A DNA stretch of 64,000 nucleotides, from assembly GCF_900095025.1 (NCBI RefSeq), contig NZ_FMBK01000009.1:1-64000 (forward strand). Direction: 5' to 3'. Below are positions 20,667 through 30,047 of the stretch, one piece after another. This stretch comes from Acinetobacter albensis. GTDB lineage: Bacteria; Pseudomonadota; Gammaproteobacteria; Pseudomonadales; Moraxellaceae. The position numbers and the translations under genes are program-made. Position 1 is the stretch's first letter. The number at the start of each line of letters is the position of its first letter. Below the pieces are notes generated by a model. That model did no database searches and had not been told where the DNA came from. It saw only the letters and a program-made list of their open reading frames with translations.

Positions 20667-21506
20667 TCATTTTTGTGCACTTAACACACACTTGTGTGTT
20701 TGTGCTGCCAATACTTTCCACGCCTGCACAAAATCCCCTGCCCCATTCATGCGTTCGTCTACAGCCTGAAATGTAATTGGATTAAGTTTTTGATACTGAC
20801 TTTTACTGGCATGCCCTTCTGCCAATAAACACATATTTCGATTTGGTCGACTCTGATTGAGATACTTAATTTGCGCTATGGTCGGTGCGACATGCGGATC
20901 ATCCGTTAATGCCCCTGCAAATTTCAAATTCAGTGCGCGCTCCAAATATTGATAAGCATCGTGATAGGACCAATAGCTTTTGGATTGTGTATGACTATTA
21001 TACTGTTGCCCTGCCATAAGCATTTCTTGTGCAAAGCGTTTTGCATTCGCCCAATAGGCTTCTTTATGTTCGGGGACTTGTTGCGAGCGTAATGCTGCGA
21101 TAAAAAAACCAATTCTTACGGCATTATTAGGGTCTAACCAGACATGCGTATCGACTGTATTGTTCAATGCCTTACCACGTGTGTTGCGTTGCGGCAGCAT
21201 TTGTACAATATCCGATGCTAAAATCGAAATGGCTTTGGGGTTATTGGACAATAATTTATCTAACGGTGCTTCATGCGCTTTGCCCAACCAAATAATGATT
21301 GCCGCATCCTGAATAATTTTACGGTGCACTGGTGTTAAAGTCACATCATGTCCAGTTTGATCGGCCAACAATAAAACGGGCTCTTCTATCCCTTGTGTAA
21401 TTTCTTGAGCAATTAGATAAATAGGGTGTGTAGATACCACTAGACTTTGTGACCAACTTAAAGGACTCAACAAAGCCAAAACCCACAAAGCAAAAAAACG
21501 GGACAT
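20667..21506 (-). CDS. znuA: Zinc ABC transporter substrate-binding protein
   Basis: This periplasmic zinc-binding protein of about 279 residues has a signal peptide (SRFFALWVLALLSPLSWSQS) and histidines placed as in the ZnuA family: GHDVTLTP, DTHVWLDP and YWSYHDAYQYLE. The His-rich loop common in ZnuA before the DTHVWL segment is missing; that stretch is short and non-histidine. I chose ATG 21506 over a TTG at 21530 because it begins a proper signal peptide. The gene is divergent from zur-znuCB across a Zur box. Together with ZnuB and ZnuC it imports Zn2+. Confidence 0.9.
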   Translation of the reverse strand: MSRFFALWVLALLSPLSWSQSLVVSTHPIYLIAQEITQGIEEPVLLLADQTGHDVTLTPVHRKIIQDAAIIIWLGKAHEAPLDKLLSNNPKAISILASDIVQMLPQRNTRGKALNNTVDTHVWLDPNNAVRIGFFIAALRSQQVPEHKEAYWANAKRFAQEMLMAGQQYNSHTQSKSYWSYHDAYQYLERALNLKFAGALTDDPHVAPTIAQIKYLNQSRPNRNMCLLAEGHASKSQYQKLNPITFQAVDERMNGAGDFVQAWKVLAAQTHKCVLSAQK

Positions 21507-21534
21507 GAACACGATCACCAAAACACTCAATAGA

Positions 21535-21549
21535 TGTTATAATATAACA
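21535..21549. promoter_or_regulatory. Zur box between znuA and zur
   Basis: The sequence TGTTATAATATAACA is a perfect palindrome around one central base and matches the core of gammaproteobacterial Zur sites (GTTATA-N-TATAAC type). It sits about 29 bases upstream of the znuA start and 100 bases upstream of zur, so it can repress both units when zinc is sufficient. Confidence 0.85.
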
Positions 21550-21648
21550 AATTTACAAAAATACCTATGTCTAATCAAAACAGGGGTCGCTTCATGTTAA
21601 GATTTAATGCTGTTCTGTTTTTATAAAATTCGTACTTGAGGTTAGGTT

Positions 21649-22143
21649 ATGAGCGTATGTTCACACGAACATCACAATGCATTGCATGGTGTACATGACC
21701 ATCATAATGTCGAAACACGTCTTGCTGAGGCAGAAAGTTTATGTGTAAGTACAGGCGCACGTTTAACGCCGTTACGCAAAGAAGTGCTGGGTTTGATTTT
21801 AAATGCAACAGGTCCAATGGGTGCTTACGACTTACTTGCCAAAATAAAAAGTGAATCTGACCGTCCTGCTGCTCCCCCTACTGTTTATAGAACGCTAGAT
21901 TTTTTATTGGAAAAAGGCTTAATTCATCGTTTGACCTCGATTAATGCCTATATTCCCTGTTGCCATCCACGTGAAGGACATCAAGCTGCTTTTCTGATTT
22001 GTACTGAGTGTAAAAATGTCAAAGAGGCTTCGGCACAAGGTTTATTAACTCAATTAGATGCACTTTCTGCATCTGACCAATTTACAGCCCATCAAAGTAT
22101 TATTGAAATTTCTGGAATATGTCAGCAGTGTCACAACAAATAA
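21649..22143 (+). CDS. zur: Zinc uptake regulator Zur (Fur family)
   Basis: The 164-residue repressor has a winged helix with recognition segment PTVYRTLDFLLEKGLIHR (77-94). Two CxxC pairs form the structural zinc site (C118/C121 and C158/C161), and H106 and H111 lie near the regulatory site. The N-terminus is unusual: residues 4-20 hold seven histidines and a cysteine (CSHEHHNALHGVHDHH). The 3' end overlaps znuC by 25 bases, so translation is probably coupled. It likely represses znuA and its own operon through the palindrome at 21535. Confidence 0.93.
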   Translation: MSVCSHEHHNALHGVHDHHNVETRLAEAESLCVSTGARLTPLRKEVLGLILNATGPMGAYDLLAKIKSESDRPAAPPTVYRTLDFLLEKGLIHRLTSINAYIPCCHPREGHQAAFLICTECKNVKEASAQGLLTQLDALSASDQFTAHQSIIEISGICQQCHNK

Positions 22144-22910
22144 AAAACAACAAAACACTGATTTCACTAGATAGAATCAGTGTACGTCTGAATGAACGTG
22201 ACATTTTAAAAAATATTGATTTCGCTTTATTTGAGCGAGAAATTGTCACATTAATTGGCCCCAATGGCGCTGGTAAATCCACTTTAATTAAAGTTCTTTT
22301 AGGTATTGTGAAAGCCAGTACAGGCCAAATCCATCAACAAAAAAAATTAAAATTCTCTTATGTTCCGCAGAAATTTAATCCATCGCACAGTTTGCCTTTG
22401 CGGGTTAAAGATTTATTGGCTTTGGAAAAATGTGATTTAGCGCGAAAAAAAGAAATTATCCAAGATACTGGTATTGTTAAGTTACAGGATACTGCTGTTC
22501 AACAATTGTCTGGTGGTGAAAGACAGCGAGTATTACTGGCGCGAGCTTTATTGCGTCAACCGGATATTTTGGTACTTGATGAACCGATGCAAGGTTTGGA
22601 TATTCAATCTGAAGCAGAACTATATGAATATGTTAGAAGTTTACCACTTAAATATAACTGTGCAGTACTGATGGTATCGCATGATTTACAATGGGTAATG
22701 CAAGGCACACACCGTGTGGTCTGCCTAAATAAACATATCTGCTGTAGTGGTTCACCTGAAAATGTACAGCAACACCCCGAATATCAAGCGATTTTTGGCA
22801 CCAACCGAGTATTTTATCAACATCATCATGATCATTGCGCACATGGAGATAGTGCTGTTCCCTGTCAGCATGATACTCGCCCACATATTCACCCCGAACC
22901 GGAAGCCTAA
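22119..22910 (+). CDS. znuC: Zinc ABC transporter ATP-binding protein
   Basis: The 263-residue ATPase has Walker A GPNGAGKST (47-55), the signature LSGGERQRVLLARALL and Walker B ILVLDEPMQGLD. The last 35 residues are His-rich (YQHHHDHCAHGD and then HIHPEPEA), a probable metal-sensing or buffering tail. It overlaps zur and is four bases from znuB, indicating one operon. It energises zinc import from ZnuA. Confidence 0.93.
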   Translation: MSAVSQQIKNNKTLISLDRISVRLNERDILKNIDFALFEREIVTLIGPNGAGKSTLIKVLLGIVKASTGQIHQQKKLKFSYVPQKFNPSHSLPLRVKDLLALEKCDLARKKEIIQDTGIVKLQDTAVQQLSGGERQRVLLARALLRQPDILVLDEPMQGLDIQSEAELYEYVRSLPLKYNCAVLMVSHDLQWVMQGTHRVVCLNKHICCSGSPENVQQHPEYQAIFGTNRVFYQHHHDHCAHGDSAVPCQHDTRPHIHPEPEA

Positions 22911-22913
22911 GCC

Positions 22914-23714
22914 ATGATGGAATGGTTGCAATTGTTGTTACCTGCATGGACCATGGGCACACTCTTGGTTTTTCTAACGGCACCTTTGGGTTGTTTAATG
23001 CTGTGGCGACGCATGTCTTTTTTTGCAGATACCATGGCGCATGGAACTTTGCTTGGTGTTGCGATCGCAGGGGCATTGAGTCTTCCACTTTGGTTCGGTG
23101 TGTCATTATTGGCATTTTTATTGGTGGCTATTTTATGGATCTTACACGACCCACGCCTACCCAATGATGCCCTCCTCGCCCTCTGTTCTGCGACCTTGCT
23201 TTGTTCTGGTTTATTGTTTATTCAACATATCCCCAGTTTAAGACCAGAATTGCTGAGCTATCTCTTTGGCGATCTGCTGCAAATTTCATGGTCAGACTTG
23301 CCGATGTTTGCTTTGGTGATTGTTGTCGCTTTAATCGTTCTTTATAAAAACTGGCAAGCGCAAATTCAAATTGCGATTGATCCTGATATGGCCATCAGTG
23401 AAGGCGTAAATGCAAAATGGCAACGTCTGGTCTTTATGCTTTTGCTAGCATTATTTACCGTATTGGCTTTACGTGCAGTCGGATCTTTACTGATGGGTGC
23501 TTTATTGGTCATTCCTGCACTCACTGCGCGTTTACTGGCCCACTCCCCGCGGCAGATGGTGATTTGGGCTTTTGTTCTTGCACAAATCGCGATTACGGTT
23601 GGACTTTGGTCCAGTGCAGGTTTAGATATTTCTACGGGTTTGAGTATTGTGCTCACCATGGCTATTTTATTCGCACTCATTTTTACGCTGCAAAAAATGA
23701 AGAAGCACCGTTAG
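22914..23714 (+). CDS. znuB: Zinc ABC transporter permease
   Basis: The 266-residue inner-membrane protein belongs to the ABC-3 permease family. It has about eight hydrophobic helices and the conserved MSFFADTMAHGTLLGVA segment near residue 35 and VGSLLMGALLVIPALTARLL near residue 190. It directly follows znuC and completes the transporter. No terminator is evident after the stop. Confidence 0.93.
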   Translation: MMEWLQLLLPAWTMGTLLVFLTAPLGCLMLWRRMSFFADTMAHGTLLGVAIAGALSLPLWFGVSLLAFLLVAILWILHDPRLPNDALLALCSATLLCSGLLFIQHIPSLRPELLSYLFGDLLQISWSDLPMFALVIVVALIVLYKNWQAQIQIAIDPDMAISEGVNAKWQRLVFMLLLALFTVLALRAVGSLLMGALLVIPALTARLLAHSPRQMVIWAFVLAQIAITVGLWSSAGLDISTGLSIVLTMAILFALIFTLQKMKKHR

Positions 23715-23838
23715 ACTTCCCTTAACTGCTGTATTTTAAGGATCATATTTATTTTCGAGCTGGTTTGAAAATTGATTTTTCTGTCTAAATATTACGGCTG
23801 CTCTTGATTGAGTAAAATCAACCTTTTCTGAGGTTTCA

Positions 23839-24459
23839 TTACTGAGACAGCAGACTTAACAGCAAGGCAGCACAACCGAATAACACCGCAAAAGTTCGAT
23901 TGATATATTTTTGTTGTTTTGGAGACTTGAGTAATCGCAATACTTTAGCCGCCAGTCCGGTATAGCCTGCCATGACGATCAGATCAATTGTCACCATCGT
24001 TGTCGCCATCATTACATATTGCAGTCCCTGTGGCTTAGATAAATCTAAAAATTGGGGTAGAACTGCCAATAAAAATACAATCGCCTTCGGATTACTCATA
24101 TTAATCAGAAAACCATACCCTACCAATTTTGCACGCGATTTGTATTGAATTTCTGGCTGTATTTCTATGGTGTGTACGGGCGCACGCCACTGCAAGTAGG
24201 CCAAATATAATAAGTATCCTACACCAAACCATTTCACCACAAGAAAAGCCCAAGGCGTCGTGGCAAATAAAACACCTACCCCTGCTGCTACAATGCCAAT
24301 TTGTACCAACAAAGCCAGTTGCAAACCCACTGCATTCCAGTAACCATGTCGGAAGCCATAATTCAAGCCACTCGACATAGAAGCAATTGCTCCCGCTCCC
24401 GGTGAAATACTAATCACCCAACACGCTAACATGTAGGCAAGCCAAATTTGGTAAGACAT
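23839..24459 (-). CDS. LysE/RhtB family amino acid exporter
   Basis: The 206-residue membrane protein has six hydrophobic segments. The family N-terminal motif SPGAGAIASMSSGLNYGFRHG and the later NMSNPKAIVFLLAVLPQF are both typical of LysE/RhtB exporters. It probably exports a neutral amino acid or homoserine lactone-like compound; the substrate is not predictable. It is convergent with znuB and divergent from the peroxidase at 24615. A second family member is at 48256. Confidence 0.88.
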   Translation of the reverse strand: MSYQIWLAYMLACWVISISPGAGAIASMSSGLNYGFRHGYWNAVGLQLALLVQIGIVAAGVGVLFATTPWAFLVVKWFGVGYLLYLAYLQWRAPVHTIEIQPEIQYKSRAKLVGYGFLINMSNPKAIVFLLAVLPQFLDLSKPQGLQYVMMATTMVTIDLIVMAGYTGLAAKVLRLLKSPKQQKYINRTFAVLFGCAALLLSLLSQ

Positions 24460-24614
24460 GACAAAATCAGGAAATAAAAATAGACCTCATTATATGACTT
24501 TTCATGTTTTAAAAATTAAATCATCAAATAAAATTTGGACTATTCAGTTAAGCATCGATCAGGCACAATAAAGTCCATTATATATTTCATAAAATGATTT
24601 TAGGAGCCATGTAT

Positions 24615-25535
24615 ATGACCGCCCAATCTGTAATTTTACCGTTACCTTCAGATCATGCTCGGTTTATTGTTTTGCGCCTAAAAGACTTAAGCATTCAACA
24701 GTTAAAAGAAAAATTAGAAGATTTATTTAGTACACGTGACCGTTTAATCACTCAACATCCGAATGCACAAATTAAAACTGGCGTGGCTTTTGGTCCCGAA
24801 TTATGGGCCAAGCTCTATGCTCAAACGCCTGAAGGATTTACCCAATTGGCCCCCATTCAAGGGGCATTTCAAATGCCGGTTGTTCCTGCTGATATTTTAA
24901 TTCACGTCGCTTCGCAACGAACCGATATCTGTTTTGCACTCAGCCAATCTTTCTTTGAAGGCATTCAAGATAAAGTTGAAGTTTTAGATGAACGCGTTTG
25001 TTTCCGTTATTTTGATGGTCGTGACATTACAGGTTTTATTGATGGCACAGAAAATCCTCAATTTCCAGATGATCGTGCAGAAACAGCCTTGTTGGGCGAA
25101 GATGCAGGTATTTTTGCCGACGGCTCATTTATTTTTGCTCAGCGTTATTCACACAATCTGGAAAAATGGAAAAAATTAAAAGTAGATGCGCAAGAGCATG
25201 TCATGGGTCGTACTAAACTTGAAAGTATTGAATTGGATGACGATGTTAAGCCCGAAAATGCGCATGTTGCCCGTACTGTAATTGAGGATGAACAGGGTGA
25301 AGAGTTAGAAATTTTACGTCATTCTTTGCCTTATGGGGATGGTCAGGGTGATCAAGGTTTATTTTTTATTGCCTATACCAAAGATCTCACACGTATTGAT
25401 CGCATGCTTCTACGTATGTTTGGTACAAGCGGCGATGGAATTCACGATCGGCTTTTACATTTTGTAACTGCTTTGGATGGTGCCTATTATTTCGCGCCGA
25501 GTGAAGAATTATTAGAAGAGCTTTTGGAAGGTTGA
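24615..25535 (+). CDS. yfeX: Dyp-type haem peroxidase (YfeX-like)
   Basis: The 306-residue protein has the distal motif GFIDGTENP (140-148) with the catalytic aspartate and the proximal haem histidine H217 in NAHVAR. The VMGRTK and DVKPENAHVARTV segments are characteristic of YfeX. Three ATGs are close together; AGGAG has the best spacing (eight bases) to the one at 24615. It has no signal peptide, so it acts in the cytoplasm on unknown dye-like or porphyrin substrates. A terminator follows. Confidence 0.9.
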   Translation: MTAQSVILPLPSDHARFIVLRLKDLSIQQLKEKLEDLFSTRDRLITQHPNAQIKTGVAFGPELWAKLYAQTPEGFTQLAPIQGAFQMPVVPADILIHVASQRTDICFALSQSFFEGIQDKVEVLDERVCFRYFDGRDITGFIDGTENPQFPDDRAETALLGEDAGIFADGSFIFAQRYSHNLEKWKKLKVDAQEHVMGRTKLESIELDDDVKPENAHVARTVIEDEQGEELEILRHSLPYGDGQGDQGLFFIAYTKDLTRIDRMLLRMFGTSGDGIHDRLLHFVTALDGAYYFAPSEELLEELLEG

Positions 25536-25540
25536 TTAGA

Positions 25541-25568
25541 AAGGTAGCTGTTGGTACAGCTACCTTTT
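25541..25568 (+). terminator. Rho-independent terminator after the Dyp peroxidase
   Basis: The stem AAGGTAGCTG / CAGCTACCTT with a six-base loop and T-run begins a few bases after the stop codon. Confidence 0.85.
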
Positions 25569-25722
25569 AGTTTTATGGGTGGATAAGTGTGTTTGCCTCT
25601 CGAAGAAATCATGCGCTAGATAAAAAACGGGGCTTTGTTAAATTTACGCGGTTTTATTCAACCTTTCCCCACTTACGCCTACAATTAAAAAACATCAAAA
25701 AGTCATTAGGTGAGTTCAGATT

Positions 25723-26877
25723 ATGCTCAATATCCATTCCAAGCTCTCTGACCAAGGTGTCACTATTTTTAGCGTTATGAGTGCGATGGCACAGCGTTTG
25801 AATGCTTTAAATATGTCTCAAGGCTTTCCAGACTTTCCTGCCCCACCCGCTTTATTAGAGGCCTTAGGTCAAGCAACACAGGATGGATTTAATCAGTATG
25901 CAGCAGGTGATGGCTTGCTGATTTTACGCGAACAACTGGCCAAATTATTTTTACAACGAGATCAATTACAGATTGATCCTATCAGTGAAATAACCATTAC
26001 ACCGGGAGCAACCATTGGTCTTTTTAGTGCGATTCATGCCGTGGTCAATCCTGGCGATGAAGTCATTATTTTTGACCCAAGCTATGACAGTTATGCCCCG
26101 AGTGTGAAATTGGCTGGTGGTGTAGCAGTACATATTCCGTTGCAAACTCCTGATTTTCATGTGGATTGGAATCAAGTACAGCATGCCATAAATGATAAAA
26201 CCCGTATGATCATTGTAAATACACCTCACAATCCGACAGGGGCCATTTGGGCAAAGCAAGACTGGCTACAACTGATTACATTAATTGAAGATAAAAATAT
26301 CGTTGTGCTGTCTGATGAGGTCTATGAACATCTCATTTATGATGGAAAGAGACACTATTCAGCGCTGTGCTTCCCAGAACTCCGTGAACGTAGTTTTGTT
26401 GTGGGCTCTTTTGGTAAAACCTTTCATGTCACAGGATGGAAAACGGGTTATTGCATTGCAGCACCCGCACTCATGCAAGTATTTCGTCAGATTTATCAAT
26501 TTACTAATTTCTGCGGGGTCACCCCTGTGCAAATGGCTTTGGCTACATTTATGGACAAACATCCTGAACATATTGCGGAACTGGCAAACTTCTATCAAGC
26601 CAAACGCGATATGTTCAATGCAGGTTTAAAAGAATCACGTTTCCAATTCACACCATCACCAGGCACTTATTTTCAAAATTTAGATTACAGCACCATCCGT
26701 CCTGATTTAAATGATGTCGCGATGTGTCAGTATTTAGCAGAACAACACGGTATTGTTGCGATTCCCGTTTCTGTTTTTTATCAAAAACCACCTGAAAATT
26801 TGCGCTTAATTCGTTTTTGTTTTGCAAAAAAACAAGCCACGCTCCAGCAAGCAGGACAGATTTTATCCGCGGTATAA
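25723..26877 (+). CDS. Class I/II pyridoxal-phosphate aminotransferase (YbdL-like)
   Basis: The 384-residue enzyme resembles E. coli YbdL, a methionine-preferring aminotransferase, and the kynurenine aminotransferase group. The PLP lysine is K232 in SFGKTFHVTGWK. Other fold-I landmarks are NMSQGFPDF, NTPHNPTGAIW and SDEVYEHLIYDG. It has no close operon partner and is followed by its own terminator. A role in methionine recycling or broad 2-oxoacid transamination is likely. Confidence 0.88.
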   Translation: MLNIHSKLSDQGVTIFSVMSAMAQRLNALNMSQGFPDFPAPPALLEALGQATQDGFNQYAAGDGLLILREQLAKLFLQRDQLQIDPISEITITPGATIGLFSAIHAVVNPGDEVIIFDPSYDSYAPSVKLAGGVAVHIPLQTPDFHVDWNQVQHAINDKTRMIIVNTPHNPTGAIWAKQDWLQLITLIEDKNIVVLSDEVYEHLIYDGKRHYSALCFPELRERSFVVGSFGKTFHVTGWKTGYCIAAPALMQVFRQIYQFTNFCGVTPVQMALATFMDKHPEHIAELANFYQAKRDMFNAGLKESRFQFTPSPGTYFQNLDYSTIRPDLNDVAMCQYLAEQHGIVAIPVSVFYQKPPENLRLIRFCFAKKQATLQQAGQILSAV

Positions 26878-26894
26878 TGCTATAAATTAAACTT

Positions 26895-26927
26895 AAAGCC
26901 TGAGTTACTTAAAAGCTCAGGCTTTTT
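26895..26927 (+). terminator. Rho-independent terminator after the aminotransferase
   Basis: The stem AAAGCCTGAG / CTCAGGCTTT is followed by further T residues. Confidence 0.85.
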
Positions 26928-26992
26928 TTATGACAAATATGCTAATGTGAACAACAAAACACTGCCAACAATAAAATATCAAAGGATTGCGT

Positions 26993-28360
26993 ATGCCTGA
27001 GCATCAACCGCTCGTCAAACAACAAAAACTATGGAAAACCTTCTTAATTTTTCTACTTCCTTTGATCGCGACCAATATTCTACAAAACCTGTCAGGTACC
27101 ATTAATACGATCTTTGTTGGACAAATGCTAGGTGTACATGCCATTGCTGCCGTTGCCGTTTTTTTTCCTATTCTGTTTTGTCTCATGGCCTTTGTGATTG
27201 GTTTATCTGCTGGGGCAACCGTGTTGGTCGGACAAGCTTGGGGCGCAAAAAATGTAGAAAAGGTTCGCTGTGTCGTCGGCTCGACTTTATACATGACCCT
27301 CATTGGGGGCACACTTATTGCGTTCTTGGGCGTTTTTTTTACCAAATCTATTCTGTTGGCTTTGGGTACAGCACCCGATGTACTGCATTTATCAGTTCCC
27401 TATGTCCAGTGGATGTTGGCCGGTAGTCCACTCCTGTTTATCTATATTATTTATACCTCTATTCTGCGTGGGGTCGGCGATAGTACCACTCCATTGATTG
27501 CCTCGGCCATGACCATTGGTACAGGATTAATTATTACGCCTGTGCTGATTTTAGGTAAGTTTGGTTTTCCCCAATTGGGCATTATTGCGCCTGCGATTGC
27601 CACCACCATTGGTTTCTTGATCGCTCTGATTTTTTTATATATCTATTTAAATAGAACCGATCATCCTTTGCGTCCAGATTTGGCTTTAATGAAACATGTT
27701 CGTCATCAGCCCGAACTGAGTAAAATTATTCTGCGCTTAGGCATACCCACAGGTATTCAAATGATGACCACCTCCATTGCAGGTCTAGTCATTGTCGGCT
27801 TAGTGAACCGTTATGGAGCTGATGCGACCGCAGCCTATGGGGCAGTAAATCAAGTATTGAATTATATTCAATTCCCCGCCCTCTCTATTTCAATTGCGGC
27901 CTCTATTTTTGCGGCTCAAGCGATTGGTGCAGGCAAATCAGAATTACTGAACAAAGTTACCCGTACAGCCTTGGGGATGAATATTGCGATTACCGGTACT
28001 TTAGTGACTTTGGCTTATTTATTTTCTAAGTACTTAATGGCGCTGTTTATTACTGATCCGCAAGTTGTAGTCTTGGGTCAACAACTGCTATTTATTGTGC
28101 TGTGGTCTATTTTATTCTTTGGCGCAAGTGCCATTTTCGCCTCTATTATGCGTGCCAGTGGTACGGTTACCGTGCCTATGATCATTAATATTGTGGCTAT
28201 TTTATTTATTGAAGTCCCTTTTGCTTACTTGTTTAGTGAATGGTGGGGCTTAAAAGGTATTTGGTATGCTTATGCTTTGGCCTTTGTCAGTCTGTGTATT
28301 TTACAAGGACTGTATTATCAATTTTTCTGGAAGAAAAAAGCCGTTAAAGCCTTAATCTAA
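26993..28360 (+). CDS. MATE family efflux transporter
   Basis: The 455-residue inner-membrane protein has twelve hydrophobic segments in two MatE repeats, beginning near LLPLIATNILQNLSGTINTIFVGQ and again near LRLGIPTGIQMMTTSIAGLV (both written in part). MATE proteins export cationic drugs or metabolites in exchange for Na+ or H+. I chose the ATG at 26993, which has AAGGA six bases upstream, over a TTG two codons earlier. It shares a bidirectional terminator with the ABC operon that converges on it. Confidence 0.9.
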   Translation: MPEHQPLVKQQKLWKTFLIFLLPLIATNILQNLSGTINTIFVGQMLGVHAIAAVAVFFPILFCLMAFVIGLSAGATVLVGQAWGAKNVEKVRCVVGSTLYMTLIGGTLIAFLGVFFTKSILLALGTAPDVLHLSVPYVQWMLAGSPLLFIYIIYTSILRGVGDSTTPLIASAMTIGTGLIITPVLILGKFGFPQLGIIAPAIATTIGFLIALIFLYIYLNRTDHPLRPDLALMKHVRHQPELSKIILRLGIPTGIQMMTTSIAGLVIVGLVNRYGADATAAYGAVNQVLNYIQFPALSISIAASIFAAQAIGAGKSELLNKVTRTALGMNIAITGTLVTLAYLFSKYLMALFITDPQVVVLGQQLLFIVLWSILFFGASAIFASIMRASGTVTVPMIINIVAILFIEVPFAYLFSEWWGLKGIWYAYALAFVSLCILQGLYYQFFWKKKAVKALI

Positions 28361-28412
28361 TTTGGAATTCATTGGTTTTAATCTTTTGATGGATCAAGTG
28401 AAAAATTTAAAT

Positions 28413-28443
28413 AAAAAAACCTGCTTATTGCAGGATTTTTTTA
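28413..28443. terminator. Bidirectional terminator between MATE and ABC genes
   Basis: The stem CCTGC / GCAGG lies between an A7 run and a T7 run, so it can end both convergent units. Confidence 0.75.
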
Positions 28444-28457
28444 TAAGAGCTGTCTGT

Positions 28458-29270
28458 TTACCACGACAATTTATATTGATCCAATTCATGTGGTAGCACA
28501 TCAATATGCTCTTGGAAGTCTCGTAAAATATCATTTTTAATAGAAGCCAAACGGTAGTCTTCACGTTTACGGGGGCGCTCTAAATGTATAGGCACAATCC
28601 GTTTAATCCGTCCTGGGTGCGGTTGCATGACCACCACTCGATCCCCTAAAAGTACTGCTTCTTCTACGTCATGTGTGACCAAAATGGTGGTGATTTTTTC
28701 GGACTGCCAAATGCGTTGTAACTCTTGCTGTAAATTGGCACGGGTTAAAGCATCCAAGGCACCAAACGGCTCATCCAGCAATAAAATTTGTGGACGATTG
28801 ACCAAGCTACGCGCAATCGCGACACGCTGACTCATCCCACCAGACAATTGACTTGGATAGGCTTTTTTAAATGAGCTGAGTTGTACCAAATTGAGGTGAT
28901 AATCAATTAATTCCTGTTTTTCAGTTTTAGAAAGTGAACTTTGTTCTAACGCCAAAGCCACGTTTTGCTCTACATTTAACCATGGAAAAAGTCGGTGATC
29001 CTGAAAGACAATACCACGTTCTAAACTGGTGCCTTGAATGGGCTTTCCATCAATTAAAATACTGCCTTGAAAATCTGCATCTAAGCCTACCAATAAGCGC
29101 AAGAGTGTTGATTTCCCACAACCACTATTGCCTACAATACTAATAAATTCACCGGGCTGAATATTTAAATTAATCTGTTCCAACACTTGTAAGGCTTCTC
29201 CCTCTTGGGGAAAAAATTTATCTAATTTTTGAATCTGAACATGACCTAAAACATTGACTGATTGATTCAT
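28458..29270 (-). CDS. Sulfonate/sulfate-ester ABC transporter ATP-binding protein
   Basis: The 270-residue ATPase of the SsuB/TauB type has Walker A GNSGCGKST (47-55), signature LSGGMSQRVAIARSL, Walker B ILLLDEPFGALD and H-loop VTHDVEEAV. It is the last gene of a minus-strand operon with two permeases and a binding protein. The block also holds a DcaP-like porin, an SsuF-like molbindin and an AtsK-like dioxygenase, so organosulfur uptake is the best inference. Nitrate, taurine or other SsuB-family substrates cannot be excluded by sequence alone. Confidence 0.85.
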   Translation of the reverse strand: MNQSVNVLGHVQIQKLDKFFPQEGEALQVLEQINLNIQPGEFISIVGNSGCGKSTLLRLLVGLDADFQGSILIDGKPIQGTSLERGIVFQDHRLFPWLNVEQNVALALEQSSLSKTEKQELIDYHLNLVQLSSFKKAYPSQLSGGMSQRVAIARSLVNRPQILLLDEPFGALDALTRANLQQELQRIWQSEKITTILVTHDVEEAVLLGDRVVVMQPHPGRIKRIVPIHLERPRKREDYRLASIKNDILRDFQEHIDVLPHELDQYKLSW

Positions 29271-29279
29271 GTTATACCC

Positions 29280-30047
29280 TCAACTTTTTTTATTCACGGC
29301 CTGACGCCAACGTAAATTATAATTCTCGAAAAACTGAGCTGCTTTGGAAAATACTAAACCCACCACAGCAATCACTGCCATGCCATACAATACAACGTCC
29401 ATTTGAAAAAGATTTTGCCCATCCAAAATCGGGTTAACCACACCTAACGATGATACAAAGAAATATTCTGCTCCCACCGTTGCGACCCAAGAGAACACCA
29501 ATGCAATATTTAAACCAGCAAAAATACTGGGTGCAGCGGCTGGCAAAATCACTTTAAAAAATGTACTGATAGGACTCAATTGAAAAATCTGTGCCACCTC
29601 TCTAATTTTATTTGGCACATTTTTTACACCATCATAGGTATTAAAAAACACGGGATAGAACACCACCAAGGCAATAAAAATCACTTTAGATAATTCGCCA
29701 TGACCAAACCACATGATCATGAGTGGAATCCATGCAAAAACCGCGACATGTTTAATGGCATTCAATGTCGGTGAAAAAAACCGATCTAGCCAGATATTTA
29801 AACCCAATAGCAAACCCAAACCTGTCCCAATTAAACCGCCCGCAACAAAACCGGTGCTATTTCTTAACAAACTGGCAATCACATTTTCATACAATTCACC
29901 AGACTGAAGACCATTTAAAAATGCCTGCCAAACCTGTTTAGGTGGTGCCAATAGCGCTGGATCGACCCATTGTTTTGCTGTCACCAGTGACCACACTCCA
30001 AATAAAATGAGTGGAATGACCCAGCCTCGATAATCAAATTTTTTCAT
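29280..30047 (-). CDS. SsuC/TauC-type ABC permease (second of two)
   Basis: The 255-residue permease has about six transmembrane helices and the EAA-type loop NKIREVAQIFQLSPISTFFKVILPAAAP. It overlaps the preceding permease gene by four bases, so translation is coupled. Two different permease genes in one SsuABC-like unit is less common than a single permease; a heterodimeric channel is likely. The ATPase gene follows after nine bases. Confidence 0.85.
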   Translation of the reverse strand: MKKFDYRGWVIPLILFGVWSLVTAKQWVDPALLAPPKQVWQAFLNGLQSGELYENVIASLLRNSTGFVAGGLIGTGLGLLLGLNIWLDRFFSPTLNAIKHVAVFAWIPLMIMWFGHGELSKVIFIALVVFYPVFFNTYDGVKNVPNKIREVAQIFQLSPISTFFKVILPAAAPSIFAGLNIALVFSWVATVGAEYFFVSSLGVVNPILDGQNLFQMDVVLYGMAVIAVVGLVFSKAAQFFENYNLRWRQAVNKKS

